Source: Clostridiaceae bacterium AM27-36LB (GTDB lineage: Bacteria > Bacillota > Clostridia > Lachnospirales > Lachnospiraceae). From it: DNA of 64,000 nt. The DNA lies in NCBI GenBank assembly GCA_003480725.1, contig QUJQ01000003.1:121082-185081 (forward strand), given 5' to 3'. The notes below the pieces were generated by a model, which saw only the letters and a program-made list of their open reading frames with translations, made no database searches and had not been told where the DNA came from. The translations under genes and the position numbers were made by a program. This document shows positions 61,450-64,000 of the stretch, piece after piece. How positions within the stretch are numbered: the first letter of the stretch is position 1; each line of letters opens with the position of its first letter.

Positions 61450-61478
61450 ATTCTATCATAGGTAAAACTATTGTGCAA
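61450..61478 (-). promoter_or_regulatory. Possible tRNA-Ser promoter
   Basis: Minus strand TTGCAC, 17-bp spacer, TAGAAT, between the purL stop and the hairpin. If used, the transcript would begin with the terminator-like hairpin. Confidence 0.45.
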
Positions 61479-61487
61479 GTTTTTCTA

Positions 61488-64000
61488 TTATTTGAAATAT
61501 TTCACACCGGATTCGAAGATCTTCAGATCCTGCTCACCATAGATGTTCATGGCAACCGCAGTGTCACGACGCTCGGAGTGTGCCATCTTACCAAGCACAC
61601 GACCATCCGGACTTGTGATACCTTCAATGGCTGCATAAGAACCATTGACGTTCCACTCTTCATCCATGCTTGCATTTCCTTCTGGATCCACATACTGGGT
61701 TGCCACCTGTCCATTGGCAAAGAGACGGTCGATCCATTCTTTTGGAGCTACGAAACGTCCTTCTCCATGGGAAGCCGGGTTCACATATACGCCACCAAGC
61801 TCGGCTCCTGCAAGCCACGGAGACTTGTTGCTGACTACCTTGGTGTATACCATCTTGGAGATGTGACGGTTAATGGTGTTGAAGGTCAGAGTCGGTGCAT
61901 CCGGATTCTGTCCAATAATCTCGCCACCCGGTACAAGTCCAAGCTTGATCAGTGCCTGGAAACCATTACAGATACCAAGAGCCAGTCCATCACGCTCGTT
62001 CAGAAGCTTCATTACTGCTTCCTTGATCTTCTCATTCTGGAAAGCAGTTGCGAAGAATTTTGCAGATCCATCCGGCTCATCTCCTGCGGAGAATCCACCT
62101 GGGAACATGATGATCTGTGCATCACTGATAGCTTTTTCAAATGCATCCACGGATTCACGGATATCATTTCCGCTTAAGTTCTTGAATACCTTTGTCACAA
62201 CATCTGCACCGGCACGCTCAAATGCCTTTGTGCTGTCGTACTCGCAGTTTGTACCTGGGAATACCGGGATAAACACCTTCGGTCTCGCCACTTTATGACG
62301 ACATACATAGATGCTGTCTGCTTTGTAGATCGGAGTCTCAATCTTAGTTGTATCTTTAACTGCCACGGTCGGGAATACTTTCTCAAGAGTGCCCTTCCAT
62401 GCAGTCAGCGCCTCATCGGAGCTGATGGATACATTTCCATAGGAGAAATCCTTCTCGGTCACTTCACCGATCACAGTGTAAGTGATAGACAGCTCGCCCA
62501 CTTTGCCAGCTGGAACTTCTGCAACAATAGAACCAAATCCCGGTGCAAATGCATCTCTCGGATCCAGGTTGTGCTCCAGCTTCACACCAAGCTTATTACC
62601 AAATGCCATCTTGCTCACTGCCGGAACGATTCCATTTCCATCCAGTGCATAAGCGGACACAATCTTGCCTGCTTTTACATTTTCGAAGAATTTTCCATAC
62701 TGATCACTTGCTTCCTTGTAATCCGGCAGATCATACTCGTCACGGCCAAGCTTCATCAGAACGATCTTATTGCCTGCTTTCTTGAACTCAGGTGTAATGA
62801 TATGTTTATAGCTTGCAATATCTACTGCAAAGGATACCAGAGTCGGCGGTACGTCAATATCATTGAATGTACCGGACATACTGTCCTTTCCCCCGATGGA
62901 CGGCAGTCCGAATCCAAGCTGTGCACTGTATGCACCAAGAAGTGCTGCAAACGGCTGACTCCAACGATGAGGATCTTCTGTCATTCTGCGGAAGTATTCC
63001 TGGAAGGTAAAACGGATCTTGCTGTAATCTCCACCGGTCGCCACGATTCTTGCCACAGACTCCAATACAGCATAAACTGCGCCGTGATACGGTGACCAGC
63101 TGGACAGATATGGATCAAATCCATAACTCATCATGGTTACGGTATCCGTCTTTCCTTTGAGTACCGGCAGTTTTGCAACCATTGCCTGGGTCTCAGTCAG
63201 CTGATATTTTCCACCGTAAGGCATCAGTACACTTCCTGCTCCAATGGATCCGTCGAACATCTCAACCAGACCTTTCTGGGAGCATACGTTCAGATCTTTC
63301 AGTACAGCCAGCCATTTCTCACGGATATCACCGACTTCTTTTCTTTCAAAATAACGCTCGTCCTCAGACGGCATATCAACTGCCACGCTTGTTTCCTGAT
63401 GAGCACCGTTGGTATCCAGGAATGCACGGGAAATATTTACGATCTCTTTGCCTCTCCACTTGAGAACCAGTCTCGGATCTTCGGTCACTTCTGCCACGCA
63501 GACAGCCTCCAGGTTCTCTTCAGAAGCATATTTCATAAATTCATCAACATCTTTCGGGTCTACAACCACTGCCATACGCTCCTGAGATTCGGAGATGGCA
63601 AGCTCGGTTCCGTCAAGGCCTTCGTATTTTTTCGGTACTTTATCAAGATCTACTACCAGTCCGTCTGCCAGCTCACCGATGGCAACAGACACACCGCCTG
63701 CACCAAAGTCGTTACATTTGCGGATCAGTCTGGTCACTTCCGGACGGCGGAACAATCTCTGGATCTTGCGCTCAGTTGGTGCATTTCCTTTCTGAACCTC
63801 AGCTCCACAGGTCTCGATGGAAGCCTCCGTATGAACCTTGGAAGAGCCGGTTGCACCGCCACAGCCGTCACGTCCGGTTCTGCCTCCCAGCAAAATGATA
63901 ATATCACCCGGATCAGAAGTCTCGCGGATCACATCTTTTCTCGGAGCTGCCCCCATGACAGCACCGATCTCCATACGTTTTGCCACGTAGTTCGGATGAT
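61488..64000 (-). CDS. purL: Phosphoribosylformylglycinamidine synthase (3' part)
   Basis: The C-terminal 837 residues of a long single-chain PurL (usually ~1250), cut by the window edge; the open frame continues to 64000 with NYVAKRMEIGAV. Visible: the ATP-binding ILLGGRTGRDGCGGATGSSK, CNDFGAGGVSVAIGELADGL, the second half QLGFGLPSIGGKDSMSGTF, and the C-terminal glutaminase with nucleophile GLALGICNGFQALIKLG and NPASHGEGRFVAP. It makes FGAM in purine synthesis. Confidence 0.95.
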   Translation of the reverse strand, partial: HPNYVAKRMEIGAVMGAAPRKDVIRETSDPGDIIILLGGRTGRDGCGGATGSSKVHTEASIETCGAEVQKGNAPTERKIQRLFRRPEVTRLIRKCNDFGAGGVSVAIGELADGLVVDLDKVPKKYEGLDGTELAISESQERMAVVVDPKDVDEFMKYASEENLEAVCVAEVTEDPRLVLKWRGKEIVNISRAFLDTNGAHQETSVAVDMPSEDERYFERKEVGDIREKWLAVLKDLNVCSQKGLVEMFDGSIGAGSVLMPYGGKYQLTETQAMVAKLPVLKGKTDTVTMMSYGFDPYLSSWSPYHGAVYAVLESVARIVATGGDYSKIRFTFQEYFRRMTEDPHRWSQPFAALLGAYSAQLGFGLPSIGGKDSMSGTFNDIDVPPTLVSFAVDIASYKHIITPEFKKAGNKIVLMKLGRDEYDLPDYKEASDQYGKFFENVKAGKIVSAYALDGNGIVPAVSKMAFGNKLGVKLEHNLDPRDAFAPGFGSIVAEVPAGKVGELSITYTVIGEVTEKDFSYGNVSISSDEALTAWKGTLEKVFPTVAVKDTTKIETPIYKADSIYVCRHKVARPKVFIPVFPGTNCEYDSTKAFERAGADVVTKVFKNLSGNDIRESVDAFEKAISDAQIIMFPGGFSAGDEPDGSAKFFATAFQNEKIKEAVMKLLNERDGLALGICNGFQALIKLGLVPGGEIIGQNPDAPTLTFNTINRHISKMVYTKVVSNKSPWLAGAELGGVYVNPASHGEGRFVAPKEWIDRLFANGQVATQYVDPEGNASMDEEWNVNGSYAAIEGITSPDGRVLGKMAHSERRDTAVAMNIYGEQDLKIFESGVKYFK

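Noticed and set aside
1..64000. CRISPR arrays, rRNA genes, prophage
   Set aside because: No regularly spaced identical repeats, no rRNA signatures and no phage structural genes seen; the only clear mobile DNA is the 18051-20553 element and the palindromic repeats.

Overview
The window looks like the chromosome of a gut-type Clostridia bacterium, most likely Lachnospiraceae. This is inferred from gene content and order only: a Trp T-box in front of a complete trpEGDCFBA operon, a folate operon behind a THF riboswitch, an Rnf complex, an RbsABC-type importer, PTS general enzymes downstream of gmk-rpoZ, and strong AGGAGG-type ribosome binding sites. Most genes lie on the minus strand.

Layout. 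1-7000: the tryptophan operon, T-box controlled and divergent from a MATE exporter (7073-8449). 8459-10520: three tandem small membrane proteins, two with zinc ribbons. 10676-13722: hisS-aspS. 13918-15413: a three-gene toxin-antitoxin locus that fits HipBST, with three operators spaced exactly 41 bp apart. 15527-17261: a UPF0178 gene, a decayed ATP-binding protein gene and two small membrane proteins. 17262-21525: an accessory patch. Here an Rpn-family nuclease gene is split by a 2.5-kb element with inverted repeats that carries a GH3 glycosidase, and the patch is flanked by nested palindromic repeats. 21524-28791: a membrane protein, pabABC (minus strand) and, divergent from it, folE-HD-folP-folBK (plus strand), which together supply the folate pathway. 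28856-34844: nudC, DUF1622, a MoxR ATPase, a VWA protein, a leucine-rich repeat protein and a CdaR-type regulator. 35024-38755: yicC-gmk-rpoZ-ptsI-ptsH. 38870-40609: rqcH (NFACT), divergent from yicC through interleaved promoters. 40731-51002: an operon with an RbsABC-like importer, three M20 metallohydrolases, a GATase1-like protein and a terminal LacI regulator. 51512-61168: one run of genes joining Tat translocase components, a Tat-exported flavin reductase, the Rnf complex (RnfD and RnfG fused) and the flavin transferase ApbE. 61329-64000: tRNA-Ser(CGA) and the 3' part of purL.

How the genes work together. The 51.5-61.2 kb region reads as a single electron-export module: Rnf handles ferredoxin/NAD electrons, ApbE attaches FMN covalently, Tat exports the folded flavoenzyme, and the flavoenzyme is a plausible extracellular terminal reductase. 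The 41-51 kb operon looks like import plus hydrolysis of an unidentified N-acylated or peptide-like compound. The pab and fol clusters lie back to back and are both controlled by leader RNAs. The most unusual DNA-level feature is a family of palindromes nested inside one another at 17.4, 21.2-21.5 and 51.3-51.5 kb.
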